From: Albifimbria verrucaria
Lineage: Eukaryota; Ascomycota; Sordariomycetes; Hypocreales; Stachybotryaceae
DNA length: 64,000 nt
NCBI GenBank assembly: GCA_020081605.1
Contig: JAHREC010000018.1
Span: 5,518,001-5,582,000, forward strand
Reading direction: 5' to 3'
Shown: positions 1 through 13,640 of the stretch, in pieces
Numbering within the stretch: position 1 is the first letter of the stretch
Layout of the letters: every line of letters starts with the position of its first letter
Program-made: the position numbers and the translations under genes
Notes under the pieces: generated by a model
Told to the model about the DNA's origin: nothing
Seen by the model: the letters and a program-made list of their open reading frames with translations, nothing else
The model's database searches: none

Positions 1-3000
1 CTGGTCCTTCTCGGAATCACCAGCGGACCGCGAGAGGAAGATGAGGTGGCGGGCGCCGTTCTGGACCATCCAGTTGGAGACGGAGCGACCGAGACCACCG
101 AAACCACCGACCAGGAGGTAAGAGGCGTCGGAACGGAACTTGGCAACCTGGGGCTTGGAGGCAACCTCGAGCTCGGAGGCATCCTCGGGCATGGTAACGA
201 CGATCTTGCCAATGTGCTGACCCTTCTGCATGTAACGGAAAGCGTCGATGACCTCAGTAGCACTGAAGATCTTCATGGGGGTAATGGGCTTGATCTTGCC
301 GCTGTCGTAGTACTTGTTGAACTGGATGAGGATCCTGGATTGCGGGTCAGTATCATGGTCATGATGAATCGATCTCAAGGAGCTTGTAAAACTTACTTCT
401 GGCACACATCAGGTCGCTCGACAGCCATCTGAGACATGTCGATACCGTGGAAAGAACGGTTAGACTCGAAGATGTCCATGCCAAGCTGGGCTTTGCCAAT
501 GAAATCACGCTTTCCGATCTCCAACATCTTACCGAACTGGGCGACGCACTTCCACGAAACGTGGAGGAGCTCGCCAGAGAGGGAGTTGAGGACCAGGTCG
601 GCACCACGGCCGTTGGTCGCGGCCATGAGATCGCCGTAGAAGGAAGCGTCACGCGAGTTGAAGATGTGCTCACGGGGAATGCCAAAGTTGTCGATGAGGT
701 ACTGGACCTTGTCGGGGTTACCGACGGTGGCATAAATCTTGGCACCCATCATCTGGGCGACGTTGATGGCAGCGATACCGACACCACCGCAGGCGGAGTG
801 GATAAGGACGCTGTCACCTTCGGTCATGCCACCGAGGTTGATCAGGGCGTGGATGGCCGTGGCGTAAACGCAGGGAATGGTAGCGGCCTCCTCGAAGCTG
901 AGCTTGTCGGAGATCTTGATGACAAGGTTGGCCTCGGTGACGAAGTTGGTGGTGAAGCAACCGTGGCCAATGGTCATGACGCGGTCACCGACGGACAGGT
1001 TCTTGACGTTGGGACCAATCTTGCGAATGACACCAGAGCACTCGATACCCAGACCGGGCTTGTAGCCCTCGACAATGCCCATGGCAACGAGGACATCCTT
1101 GAAGTTCATGCCAATGGCTCGGGGCTCAACAATGACCTCGTCGTCATTGAGCTCGACGGGGAGGTCCTCAACCCACTGCAGGGTCTGGAGCTGACCCATG
1201 CGGGCAATCTCAAGCTTGCGGGGACCCTCGCCAGCGCTGTTGAGGCTGGTAAGAGCCATGTCGATCCACTGGTAACGGGGAATGAGGACGCTGTTGTCAA
1301 CCAAAGCGTACTCCCACTCGGGGTCGAACTGGGCGCCCTTGGTGCGGTTGCGGAACTTCTCGAAGACGATGGCAACGGTCTCAGCATCGAAGGCGTTGAC
1401 GTCGGTCTCGAGCGTGGCCCAGTCCAGGGACAATTCAGAGCGCACGTTGCGAGTGGCACCGATGGTGGTGGCATAGCGAGCGTCCTTGGTGCCGACCTGA
1501 GCGAGGCCAGTCACCCAGAGCAGACCCTTGTCGGCGGGGAACTTGCCAATGTAAGCCTGCCACTGTGCCATCTCCTCAGCGGACATGTCGTAGTAGAAGG
1601 GCTTCTCAAGGTCAAGCAGCGAGATAACGTCGGCGTCAGCACGGGGCTCATCAGCCAGGGTACCAGTAGAGACGGTGAAGCCCTGCTGGGTAAGCAGATC
1701 GCTGAGAGCCTTGGCGGGTCCGTCGACAGCCTTGGTAAGGAGGACGACGTCGCCGTGAGGGCGCGAGGGAGTGCTGAGGGTAGAGATGATGCTGGCGTTG
1801 ATGTGGTAGGGGTGGTCATCATCAAAGACAACAGCATCGTTGCCTGAGAGTCCGGCCTCACGGAGCTCGTTGTCCCATCTAGAACTCTCAATATAAGGAG
1901 CCTCGGTGCGGCCATCGGCAACACCGACCCACCATTCAGGGCGGAAGCCGTTGATGAAGTTGAAGACCTTGAAGGCAGGGTTGAGCTCCTGAAGCAGGAG
2001 ACGGGCGCCGGGCTTCATCAGCTTGCGCACGTTCTTTAGGGTGGCCTGGATGCTGGGGTCTCGTGCAGGGAGTTGGAGGCGACGATGAGGTCGTAAGACT
2101 CGGCCTCGAAGCCCTGCTCGACGGCATCGTTGCTGATGTCAAGGACCTTGTACTCGACCTTCTCGTAGTTCTTGAAGCGCTCCTGGGCGGCCTCGAAAGA
2201 GCTCTCTGAGGCGTCGGTGTAGACGTAGCGAACGTACATGCGCTCACCGTCGCTGCCGATGAGGCCACGGAGGACCTCGCCGGTCATGCCGGCGCGGCCG
2301 GCACCAATCTCGAGAACCTTCATGGTAGGGTTCGAGTGGCCAAGGAGGGCCAGGTACTGGCTGTAGTCGCAGCGCGAGTTCATGAAGCTGTCAATGTCCT
2401 CGAGGCCGCCATCCTGGGCGAGGAGCTCGTTGACGTTGGCCTCACCCTTGAAGATGGCCTCGGCGTTGGCAGCGAGGCGTGCGATGACCTTGCCGACGTT
2501 GGCGCTGGCAGTCTTGGAGACCTCGGCCTCGGCAGCCTTGATCTCAGACTCGAGGGCTGCCTGGTCAAGGCCAGCGAGGCGGCTGCTGTCCTTGACGTGC
2601 TCGAACTTGCCGTCAGCAGCGTTGCTGCGCTGAGCGCTGAGCCAGTCACGGAACTTGGCGAGGTGCTCGGCGGCTTCAACACCCTCAGCACGGCGCAGGG
2701 TGTCGAGCATGAGCAGAAGCGCCAGCCTCTCTAGCTTCAGAGTGTCCTCTCGGGCGGCACGGATGGGGCGGATCAGGTTGTTGGGAGCGACCAGATCAAC
2801 GTCGGGCTTCCAGTTGAGGACAGCGGCGGGAGTAGGCTCGGCAGCATCTCCAGACTCGCCATCCTCAAGAGGAGTGAACTCACCACCGGTGAGGTTCAGG
2901 ATGAGCTCATCACCAGCCTTGATGGTGGCGGCACCACGGATAGCTCCGGTGGCACTGGCACTACCAGTGACTCCAAGGCGCATCTCAGGGAGCCCTTGTT

Positions 3001-6000
3001 GATATAGATGGAGTCAATGTACCTGGGGATGCACAGCTTGGTGAACTGGCGGGTCATACCATCGGCAATGGCGACGGTGAACGCCTGCAGAACCTGATCG
3101 ATGATGGCAGGGTGCAGAGGGTAGTAAGCGACATCCGAGCCGGGCTCACGGTTCTTGAGGAAGGCGGACGCCTTGTTCTGGCCGGGGCTGGCGGTGATGT
3201 TGTCCATGATCTGGAACTCGGGGCCGTAGTTAAGACCGACCTTCTTCATGACACGGTACCAGCCAGCGGTGGAGACGATACGAGGCATAGGGTTGACGTC
3301 CTGGGTGCTGGTGATGGTGTCCTTACCAGGGCGGACGTGACCAGTGCAGTGCTTCATCCAGTTGCTGCCGTTGTACGAGGAGATGGAGAACTCATACCAG
3401 ACGGAGTCAAGGCTGGAGGTGAGGCGGAGCGGGCGCAAATGAGTGATGATCTCGTGGTTCTGAGACTCACGCAGGACAAGGGCAGACTTGATGTCAACCT
3501 GACGAAGAGTGGCATCAGTCTCGCCGCCACCCTGGAGCTGGCGCACAGCCTCGACGGCCATGGCGATGTAGGCAGCACCGGGGAGGACAATGTCCTCCTG
3601 AATCTTGTGGTCACGGGCCCAAGCAACGTCGTCAAGACGGAGCATGTTTCTCCAGCTGGGCTCGACCTCATCAGACTCTAGGGTTCTCAGACCCAGCAGC
3701 TCATGGGGAGGGAACTTGCGCTGGCGCCACTCGCGGGAGACACGGCTCTCGTTCCAGTAGACGGTGTCGTGCTTCCAGGCATAGTTGGGCAGGTTAGTCA
3801 GGACGGTGCGGCCAGTGGCGACGACGGACAGGTCGACGGGCACGTTCTCCTGGAACAGGCGACCAAGCGTGCTGAGCATCGACTTGGTAGCGCTGTCGCC
3901 TCGGATCAGGGTAGCGACATAGTTGGCGGCCGTGGGAAGCTTGACAGACTTGAAGGTGTCACGCAGGGGACCAGCCAGGGCCGAGTGAGGGCCAACCTCG
4001 AGGAACAAGCTGTCGCTGGGCGCGGCGTGAAGCATCAGCGAGACGGCGGGCGCGAACAGCACAGGGTTCTCCAAGTTCTCACGCCAGTAAGCGGCGCCGA
4101 GGTTTCCAGCTCTCTTGATCTGCTTGGCAGTGACACTGGAATAGAAGGGAACGGAGGGCTTCTTGTCCTTCTCGAGGCCTGTCAGGAGCTTCTCATAGAT
4201 GTCACCAATCTCCTTCATGTGGTGTGAGTGGTAGGCGCGCTCGACACGGAGACGACGAGCGAAGCAGTCAGGCTTGTCAGCCTTGATCTGCTCGAGAACC
4301 TCGTCGAGCTTGTCGTTGTCACCGGACAGGGTTACGTTCTTGGGGCTGTTCTCGCAAGCAATGACGACGCCCTCCTTGAGGTAAGGAGTGGCATCAGCAC
4401 GGCCCAGGCCAACGGCAGCCATGCCACCAGCGCGGCCGTGCTGCTGGGTGACCTGACCACGGTAGTAGGCGATGGTGATGGCGGCCTCGAGAGACAGAGC
4501 ACCGGTGGCGTAAGCAGCACCCATTTCACCACTGGAGTGGCCGACGACGGCAGAGGGGCGGACGCCCCAGCTCTTGAGCAGGTTCACCAGACCAACCTGC
4601 AGGGCAGTGCAGATGGGCTGAGAGAACTCGGGCTGCTGGATTCTGCTGTCCTCCTTGGACTTCTGGAGTTCCTCTGTCATATGAGTTAGCATTCGGTTTC
4701 CATCTCATCTTAGACCGGTCAACTTACCCTCGATGGTCCAAGGCGGGGATGAGGCAGGCCCTTCAGGCACTTGTCCATAGCGCGGATGTCCTCAAGGAAG
4801 GCTGGGTAGTTGGTCATGAGATCAGCACCCATGCCCGCCCACTGAGCACCCTGACCAGTGAAGACGAAGTTGACGACAGGCGCCTCCTTGGGCTTGACGA
4901 CGGGGAGATCTCAGGAGGCCAGGTGCCATCAACAACGGCGAAAGCACGGTGAGCGAGAGGCTCACGGCGGCAGTTGAGAGTGTAGGCAATGTCGCCTAGG
5001 CGGTCCTGGTTCTTCTCGGCATACTCGAGGACCTTGGCGGCGCGCTCTTGGAGCGAGTCACCCTGGTGGGCTGAGAAGACCAAGAGCTGCTTGCCGACGT
5101 CGGGGACGTTGGAGATCTGCTTCTGGATGTAGGGCTTGGCCGCATCGACAATGACCTGCTCGCATGTTAGATGACCGGTCACTTATGACGGTATTCACTA
5201 TACGAAAACTTACGTGGGCGTTGGCACCTCCGACACCGAAACAGTTGACGGAGACACGAGCTGCGCGATCCTCAGGAAAGGCTCAGGCTTGACTGGCACC
5301 TGGAAGCCGAACTTGTCCCACTTGACTATGCAGAAGTCAGCATCCCGTGGCGCATATTCTTAGCATAAGCGCATGAAACTTACTCTTAGGGCTGGGCTCG
5401 GAGAAGTTGATGTTGGGGGAATGGTGTTGTTCTCCAACGACAGAACAGCCTTGATCAAACTGTTAAGACCGGAGGCACCTTCGGCGTGGCCCACATTGGG
5501 TTTCACCTGCAATGGTCAGCTTGGGGTCTCTCATTTTGGTCCTGCCAGCTTCTATGTGAGTTGAAAGGCTTGGAGTGTGAAACTTACTGAGCCGATGAAG
5601 AGACCCTTCTTGCTGCAGAAGACCTTGCCGACTGCACCAGTCTCCGTTGGGTCACCCACAGGCGTACCGGTTCCGTGGCACTCCACGAAGGCAGTATCTG
5701 TGGGGTTCAGCTTGGCGACGCTGTATGCTCTGCGCATGAGTTCCTCGTGGGCCTCGAGTCTGGGGTTTGTGATACCGAGCGTCTTGCCATCGAAGTTGGT
5801 CGAGGTGGCGCGAATGACACCACGGATCGGGTCACCGTCGCGAAGCGCGTGGCTCAACTTCTTGACGTATACGGCGTTGATGGCCTCGCCTCGGGCGTAG
5901 CCGTCGGCCTTGGCGTCGAAACTCTTACACGAGCCCGTGGGGACAAGACACCCTGCTCGTGAAGGGCGACAGCCATGGTGGGAGAGACGAATAAGCTGGT

Positions 6001-6722
6001 ACCGGCGACAATGGCACCCTCGCACTCGCCCTTGTAGACAGCCTCGCAGGCCTCGTGTAGCGCCACCAGTGATGAGGAACAAGCGGTACGAATAGTCATG
6101 CTATGAAAGACTCGTTAGCAACCAGAACGAGGGTAGGAAGACATGCGCCGAGGCAACTCACCTAGGTCCGCGCAAGTCGTATTCATACGACGCACGGTTG
6201 GATAGCGCAAAGTCGCCATATCCGAGAATACGGTGCATGCCCAGATGTTGGGGTCCTTGGCGTTGAGGTCCAGCCAGTCCTCGCCAAAGACACCGACGTA
6301 GCAGCCGATTTTGCGCCCGCGCCAGTTCTTCTGACCACCGCTCTCCATGCACTCCCAGATGACCTCCAGCAGCATTCTCGACTGGGGTCGAGTCTCGCAA
6401 CCTCAGCCTTGCTCATGGAGAAGAAGGAGGCGTCCATCTTGTCCACATCACAGTCGAGGAAGTGGCCGTGGATGCTCTTCAGCGTACCCGGCGTTCCAGT
6501 TTTGCTCTGGAATGACTGGCCGGCGAAGCGGCTCGCGGGGACCTCACGGCGCGTGTTCTTGCCGTTGACGAGGAGGTCCCAGTAGGCTTCAGAGGTGTTG
6601 ACGTCGCCAGGCAGCTTCAGACCAATACCAACAATGGCAATGGGCTCGGGGGTGCTGTCTGGCTGTGAGGAGGGGCCATTCCTGGCCGCGGCGTCGCCAG
6701 CTAGGCCGTTGGTGGCGGCCAT
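1..6722 (-). CDS. Highly reducing type I polyketide synthase, 3' end beyond window edge
   Basis: Iterative PKS with domains KS-AT-DH-cMT-ER-KR(partial), expected to build a reduced, C-methylated acyl chain in the cytosol. Visible signatures: KS active-site TACSSS (Cys codon near 6082) and [15 protein letters not shown] motif VGHSSGE; DH segment [13 protein letters not shown]; methyltransferase [14 protein letters not shown] motif [13 protein letters not shown] start [11 protein letters not shown]. The end of KR and the ACP lie outside the window. Start chosen at 6722 (MAATNGL), ahead of the KS motif [13 protein letters not shown]. Inferred exons: 6722-6162, 6100-5588, 5506-5384, 5325-5214, 5155-4728, 4673-397, 334 to the edge, about 2,119 codons in window. 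Nine single-base losses break the frame, each in a C/G run (plus-strand positions near 6384, 6222, 5934, 5415, 5275, 4902, 4745, 2988, 2055). Family and domains are certain; the product is unknown. There is no sign of a fused NRPS module in the visible part. Confidence 0.95.
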
Positions 6723-9700
6723 TGTGTTCTGCTTGGTCTGTCCTTTTATTCAAATGTATTGGGGGTATCTTAAGACGGCGGTCGAGCCTCCGTTCGTGTG
6801 GTTTCGCAGAAGGACAGCGGGAGAGAGATCGTGGTGATTTGCCCGTGTGATATTATGCCGTGAAGGAGGAGGGGCAACTTGGCGGTGTCGTGGGCTGCTC
6901 AACTTCCAAAGGAGAGAGGGAGATAGAAGAGAGCTAGGACAGCAGAGGCGCGCACGCGGCGTCAGAAAGAGAGAATGTATCGATGAGCGAGGGAGGAAGA
7001 GGGTGATGAGGAGGAAAGATGAAGGACAGTGAAGAACGAAAGAAGAAAAGGATCGGTGCTGGTATGTCTAGGTAGATAATCTCTAGTGGTCAGGCGCCCT
7101 GTCTACATCAATGAGTACCTAGACAGAGATCAAACAAGCAACACCAGGGGCAACAATTGCGTTGTCTGGAGGAACAAATGCGAATGGAGGGAGACGGGGG
7201 TGGGTATTGTTCGTAACAGGTACGGCTGCTGCCCTTTGACATGTCCAGGCGGGAATCCTGGCAGTTATATTGCATGCTAGGCACAAGGTGTGGCCTCCGC
7301 TATGCTCACGACGGCACTCTGAACATCGCTCTCTTTCCCACATGCTTTCTCTCATGCACACATTACGATGTGCATGCGACTGGAGGGTCTGGGTCTACTG
7401 CTACCAGCCCACAGTAGTGCGAGCGGGCGTCTATTTCGGGACCCATCTAGTTGGGACGCGTTTCAGCTGTTTCGCTCACCCCCTCCCCTCCCCTTTTCCT
7501 TAGCTCTGCATATTCCATCCCGCTGCCTGTGCTGCCAGCAGTGTTCGTGTTAGTTGGACACCATCCCTTGGCTGCTGGAGCCTGCTCTCTCTGTGGCAGG
7601 GACAGGAGTGGAAGGGGAAGGATTGCCCAAAAGATTGGGAAGTGCTGGAGGCGAACGGTTTGGAATCTTGTCCTTATACAACATAGGTTTCGCATGAGTT
7701 TTCTCTTGTCTACATGTCTCACATACCGGCTTTGCTGGAGGAAATACCAGTGATCGATGGGGTGATTCTCATGTTCTGGAATGCGGTGACCGGGCCCGTT
7801 GAGTGAACACACCTAATCTGGCATTCTAGGGTGTCACTTGTTCAGATCTTGGGTCCATCCTTGACGGCGTTCGACGAGCAGAAGGCGGGATTCGGCCGCT
7901 CGTTGCACAGTCGGGCCTGCTTTTCTGGTTCCGCCGCTGTGACTTTGCGGAAGATGCTCTTGAACGCCATCTCGGTGCATCAAGACAATCAAACTTAGCT
8001 CAGCCGTCCTTCTACAGCAGCTGTTAGCTGTGATCTGCCCTCACACCGTGGCCTATGCTTCCTGAAGATGCATCAAAATTTCCAATTCGAGGTTGTGGTA
8101 TTTACAGTCCGGAGAGACACCGAGCACATGTCCTCGGACCAAGGAAACCATGACAGATATGCTCCTCAAGACTAAGAGCAATAATGAATGGGTGGTCGAG
8201 GCAGCGGCAACGTGGATACCATCAAGAGAAGGTCGTTGTCGAAAGGGAAGCCCGGCTGCAGAGCACATTGTTATCGAAACAAGGTGTAGAAATCTGCTCC
8301 GCCTGCTAGCTGTAGCGAGGAATGCTGTAGACTTAATGGGTGATCCCTGAGTAATGCGCTAGCCTCTCTCTAAATTACGTGAGATGAGTTGTTCAGGTGT
8401 AGTAGGTCGAGCCTGTCGACTTACAGCGGAAACCAAACACCACCAGAGCAAAGCGAAGGAAGCCAACCGTTCCGTAAATGGAAGGGGCGTGCAATTGAAG
8501 ACATGGGGTCACTGGTCAAAAGCCTGCTCTTCTTCAATCGGACAAGAACAGGGGCAAGGGGTCGAGGCTGGTGCACCCTTGGGATGACCGTCTCTTCAGG
8601 GACCCGTTCCTAGCCACTGCTCACCCCCTTGGCTTTGAGTCTAGCTTGCCAACCTTCAACGTGAATAGGGTGGGTGCCAAGTAGGTGCCTGTACCTTACA
8701 TGGAAGCACAGAAAAAGGGAGTCTCTGTGGGGAGCTTGAAGAGAGGGCGTAGGCCTGTGCTCCAGGGCGTTATAGCAGGGCTGAAATGGTCGTACCACCA
8801 GCCTTACTCCTTGAACACCATCTATTTATTCCCATCTAGAGAAGTTAGTCCTCCTGCCTAATTAGAGGGACCTAGCCTTAGCAATCACCGCCTAGTGAAG
8901 ATGGCCAGCGTGAAGCTGTCCAGCCGTTGTGAATAGCCGGTCGGTATGCTTACGGCCTGGAATCGTAGTCAAGGTGTCAGAGCACGCGCTCAACGTCCGG
9001 CTCCTGGGTTCCCTGTCGGATGTGCTCCTGCAACACTACACAGTGTTACCTCTGTCTTACCTGGGTTATTTTTCCTCTATATTTGTTGGTCATCTCCCTC
9101 CATCTCATGACTTGCCCATCTCCCGTCTCCCGTCTCCTGTCTCCAGTTCCTGTCTCCGTGCCCAGCCTCAGATGACGTCGAGACGGTGAGGCAGGTTCGA
9201 GCGTCAACTTGCACCTCCGTCCAGTTCCAGTTCTCCGGGGATATATGGGACGATCGAATGGCACTTTGCCATGTACGCCCTATGGGGACGCATGGTACCA
9301 GTACATGCTGACCTTGAGTAGGTGGCCAACGCATAGTATTATTATAGTAATATGCCCAAATAGACAGGCGCCAACACCAGCAATGGTCGTGGCGGTAGCG
9401 GGCGGCGACTGCGGCGCGGCGGAGGCGACAGCGCGGTGCAGGGGAACTTGGGCTGGGCTTACATTCTCTGCAGTAGACGAGACTAAAGAGGCCCTGTAGA
9501 AGCCTCTCAGAAGACGTGCTTCAGACCCCCGTGTCCTTAAGGTCCCCGCCACTTCAGTGTTAGCCGCGCCGCGCGACCGTTGTGCATAAACTATATGTGC
9601 AAGGCAAAGTCGGTAAAGATGCTAATTTCGAGAGCTCGCCGTAAGATGGATAGTGCGGTCACCTCCTCACCATTGCCGTCCATCCAAGCCTATCGTTCAA

Positions 9701-11458
9701 AGGGAAGGGTGCAACGTGGAGGGGCCGAAGGAATGATTAACTGTGGCGACGTGCGGGCCTCTGGTAATGGCTTTTTCTTCTGCTCGCTCACTCTTGCCAC
9801 GAGTGATGATTATTGGTGGCTCCAGAGATGTGTCTCACTGCGAATCAAGATTCAATCAAACCGACTTCTAGCCTCTAACTTCCCGGTCTCGTAAATGACA
9901 CTCTCATACCTTCACAGCCGTAGCCGTGTCTTGACTGTCTCATCTACCTCCCTTCGGCCACGTAGTACAGATCAGATCGCCTGATCAGGGGCTAAACTCC
10001 CGTGATGACTTGTGGGAGGCCCAGAACTCGCTGAATCCTTCGTCCCGTCTCTTACCCCTGTGCCTTTGGTCCGTCCATGGCGTGGCTTTCTAGCTATCGT
10101 GCACTCGCTGGCTCAGGACTCCATAAATCTTCTCTCTCTGTCGCCCCACCGCGCCATTGCTCATGTCCTTGTCTGTTCTGAACCCTGCAAGATTTCCTTC
10201 CCTTGCCTATGTCCACGGTCGTGTCCCCCCACCGGTCATGTTTGGCTCGGATGTGTCTGTCGTTCCTTAGCCAAGACGACGGTCAATATATGGCGTAGGA
10301 GTGAGGTAATTAAAACGAGCAATTACCGACCTCTACAGTAAGCCAATAAATGACACACCATTTTCTGCGTCGTTGCGAATATCATGAGTTGACTCCTCAC
10401 TCGTGATGCTGGATGCGACCGTGCACAGCAAACTGACCGCCAGGTCGAGTGTAAGATCTTCTGCCATGCACCACGCAAGAACGGGATGGACTGTGCAAGC
10501 CATAGACCAACCAGGAACAACGTGAAACCACGTCTGCGGGTCTTTGCGGGGAAAGGATTCGGCGCCAGCGAGGCCGTCATTTCTATCCACATGGATCTTC
10601 AATTTTGGGGCTGAGCTGGGATCCTTGAAGGCACCTCCTCCACCTATGAAATTGTGTCGACCCAGTGTCCAGCGCAGCTAAGCCCACCACATTCAGGCCA
10701 TGTTAATACGTAGCAGCAAGATTTGGCGGTATGCAGGAATCATTCCTATGGCCGGTCCAAGCCCCACCCGGCCACCGGGCTTCGGCCGACACTCCGGGGC
10801 CATCGGAGGCCGGCGTCGCGGACCAACTGGCATCCAAAGATGATAGTGGCTCTATGATATATGCCACGTAACACCATCTGTAGTGGTGCTTCAATTTGAG
10901 ATAAGGTTTTTAACATGGTAAGCGACAAACAAGCGTAGCATTTTATATCCTGTACGGGCTAACGGGCCCCGAACCTGGCAACAATGGATATCCTACTTGA
11001 CTTTGCATGCTGAGCGAGCTGCATTGCTTACGGTGTACCACAAATCTAAACTGCACCCCAGTCCGGTTCCGGTGTCAAGATTCGAATTATAGCATTCAGC
11101 CTTATGGGGTTGCTCATGTGGGTATCTCTGTGGTACCTTAGATCATCACGAGTCTTTCCAACTCACTGGGGCGTCTCCTAAGAATTGATTCCGAAGCTTC
11201 ACTTTAAGCATGTAATGGCCTTGCAGTACCATCATGACTGTCAGAATGAGTTGCCCTAAATAATGCTGTGGCATAGAATTAATCACCAAAACGGAATCTA
11301 ATTGGTTGGTCAACATGAGGAGCAATATCAAGTAACGATTATTAAACGTTGGTTGTCATTGATTCAAAAGTAGCTCATTGAAAAATAAAGTGTCTATCAA
11401 GGATATCTCATACAAAACAAGAAACGAAGCATTGGTGTTATATAGTAAAAGCTTTTTT
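6723..11458. other. Intergenic region, PKS promoter side, no gene seen
   Basis: About 4.7 kb between the PKS start and the 3' end of the ligase gene. The first few hundred bases (to about 7050) are purine-rich on the plus strand, which on the minus strand gives the pyrimidine-rich leader typical of highly expressed fungal genes. Short open frames are scattered through it, but none resembles a known protein or shows coherent exon structure. A CTCCYGT-like microsatellite patch lies at about 9117-9160. I see no tRNA, terminal inverted repeats or recognisable transposase. Confidence 0.5.
9117..9160. repeat. Short pyrimidine microsatellite (CTCCYGT-like)
   Basis: The plus strand carries several near-identical copies of a 7-8 base unit of the type TCTCCCG/TCTCCTG. 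This is simple-sequence DNA in an intergenic region and no function is implied. Confidence 0.55.
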
Positions 11459-11464
11459 TTTATT
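11459..11464 (-). terminator. AATAAA polyadenylation-type signal of the ligase gene
   Basis: On the minus strand an AATAAA followed by an A-run lies about 22 bases beyond the inferred ligase stop codon (11486-11488). Position and sequence suit a fungal 3'-end processing signal. Confidence 0.45.
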
Positions 11465-11485
11465 ACCCTTCCCTACCCAGTCCGC

Positions 11486-13452
11486 TCATTCATCATCGCT
11501 GTCATCATCCGAGTCGAACTCGAATGACTGGAGCACAGCTGGGGAGGCTTCACCTTGGTGGCCTCGTAGATTGCCTTGGCCTTCTGCTTCATTGTGCCCC
11601 TCTGCGTCTTGTTGGCAGCAGTCTTGGGCAACGAGTCGACAAACTCGATACCGCCTGCTAGGCGCTTGTAGTCGGCCATGTCGGCGTTCAGGTAGGCATG
11701 GATCTCCTCCTTGAGCTGCTTCTCATCCTTGGTCTTACCCTCTGCAGAGCGGACGATGAAGGCAATGGGCAGTTCACCAGCAGCCTCGTTAGGGATGGGC
11801 ACCACAACGTTGTCAGCAATAGCGGGGTGGCGTGCCAGGTAGGTCTCAAGCTCGGTGGGAGAGACTTGAATGCCCTGTAATAGTCATGTTAGTCTCCAAG
11901 TAGGCCAATTGACGGGTTTCGCGGATGATAACTTACCCTGACCTTGATCAGCTCCTTCATACGGTCGACAATGAACATGTGCTCGTTGCCCTTCTCACTC
12001 TGCCTCAGCTCGAACAGATCACCAGTCCTGAGCCAACCATCCTCAGAGAAAGCCTCCTTGGTAGCCTCCTCATTGTCAAGGTATCCAAGCATGACAGAGG
12101 GAGAGCGCAGGTGCAGCTCACCAGCCTTGTTGTACTCGGTGACCTCCTTGCCATCAGCGTCCACAAGACGAGCCTCATAGCCAGGGAAGATGTGACCACA
12201 TGCACCAAACATGAGGTCGTGAGGGTTCTGGAAGCAAACAACAACAGCAGACTCGGTCAAGCCGTAGCCCTGGACGAGGTTGCAGTGGCTGAAGAGCTTC
12301 TTGAACTGGTCGGCAACATCCTTAGTCAGGTTGGAGGCACCAACCACAACCGTCTTGACACTGCTAAGGTCATACTTTTCCGCAATGGCAGAAGCCTTGA
12401 TCATGGCGACAACCATGGGAGGAACCATCCAAAGTCGGCCCATCTTGTACTTCTGGACAGAGTTCAGGACGTCCAGGAGATCGAATCCGGGCAGGACAAC
12501 CAAGCCGTCACCACGGTAAACACCGAGGTGGCCAGTCACAATCAGTGCATAACTGTGGCTCAGAGGCAGCGAGCCCAAGCTCATCTCAGGCTTCTTAGCC
12601 TTGTAGTTGAGCTCGTAGGAAAAGGTCTGGACAACGTTGCCAATGACGTTACGGTGGGAGATCTTGACATTTTTCTGGATCAAAGTCAGCAAACAAAGCC
12701 TCATGTCATTTAGATATGATCATATCTTACCGGCAGACCAGAGGTACCGCTGGAGGAGCAGAGGAAGGCAGTCTGAGTAGCACCCTGGTTCTTGGTGAAC
12801 TCGAGCTTGGGCAAGGCCTCAGCATTCTTGCCCTGCTCGATGAGCTGGTCCAGGGTCTTGACATCGGCAGGAACCGTAGCACCCTTGCAAGCCTTCTCAG
12901 GGATCTCAAGGATGTACACGTGCTCCTTAGGCAATCCAGCGGCGACAGCGGCCTCAACAGCAGTGGCATATAGAGGTGCGCAGGTAAATAGGGCCTTGCA
13001 CTTGACGGCGGTAAGTTGTCGGGTAAGCTCGCCAACCGAGTATGAGGGGCTGATGGGGCTCGAGGCGCCGTTGAGGCGGTGGGTAGCCCACGAGGCGGTC
13101 AGAGTGTCGATCTAGAGAGGCATACAAGTTAGTTCAGCGCTTCAAAAAGAATCTCGGATGCTACTCACGGTGTTGACGCTAAAGATGCCGATAACCTTGT
13201 CAAACTCGGTTCCCTCCGTCACCTTGAGACCAAGCTCAGCCGCCAACGCCGTGGCCAGGTGCTCAATGCGCTCCTTGACCTCGAGCGTCGAGTAGGCCTT
13301 GCCGGTAATACCGCAAGTGAACGGGGCAAGAGAGTCTTCTAGAGGGTAACGTCCATACTTCTTGGGCTCGCTGAAGAGGAACTCATGAATGGGAACGTTG
13401 GAGGGGATCTCGTAGGGGATCTTGTTGATGTAGGCGGGGATGTGAAAACCAT
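11486..13452 (-). CDS. AMP-forming acyl-/4-coumarate-CoA-ligase-like adenylating enzyme
   Basis: ANL-superfamily enzyme that adenylates a carboxylic acid and passes it to CoA or a carrier protein. Motifs: P-loop SSSGTSGLP (before the second intron), QGYGLTESAV, GWLRTGDLF, VDRMKELIKV and, near the end, the catalytic-lysine region LPKTAANKTQRG. Start at 13452 (MVFTSP, as in fungal 4CL-like proteins). Exons: 13452-13169, 13111-12731, 12674-11937, 11874-11486; about 597 aa once two one-base C-run losses (near 13436 and 11541) are allowed for. The restored tail ends in a run of Asp/Ser/Glu rather than the SKL-type peroxisomal signal common in this family, suggesting a cytosolic enzyme. It lies directly upstream of the PKS on the same strand. 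In comparable clusters such ligases activate the released polyketide for an NRPS or acyltransferase; that role is inferred here. Confidence 0.92.
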
Positions 13453-13640
13453 GTTTGCGGTGTTGCTGTGTGTCTGCTGAAGAAGGACGAATAAAGATGT
13501 TGCGAGAGCAAAGAGAAAGATAATAAGACGTCTGGGTTGTGGGTAGCCCTATGTCTTAGGATGCAACAATGTCTGGCTTTTCGTTTCTTCAAGGGCACTT
13601 TGTGTGCATAAGAGATTCCGAAACAAGAAATGAGTCTTGG

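Noticed and set aside
447..1847. 466-codon open frame on the plus strand opposite the PKS
   Set aside because: It is the antisense shadow of the enoylreductase/methyltransferase region, whose conserved motifs read on the minus strand.
1..6722. PKS as a pseudogene because of its many frameshifts
   Set aside because: All breaks fit one missing base in a C/G run, active-site motifs and introns are intact, and neighbouring genes show the same pattern. A base-calling artefact is simpler.
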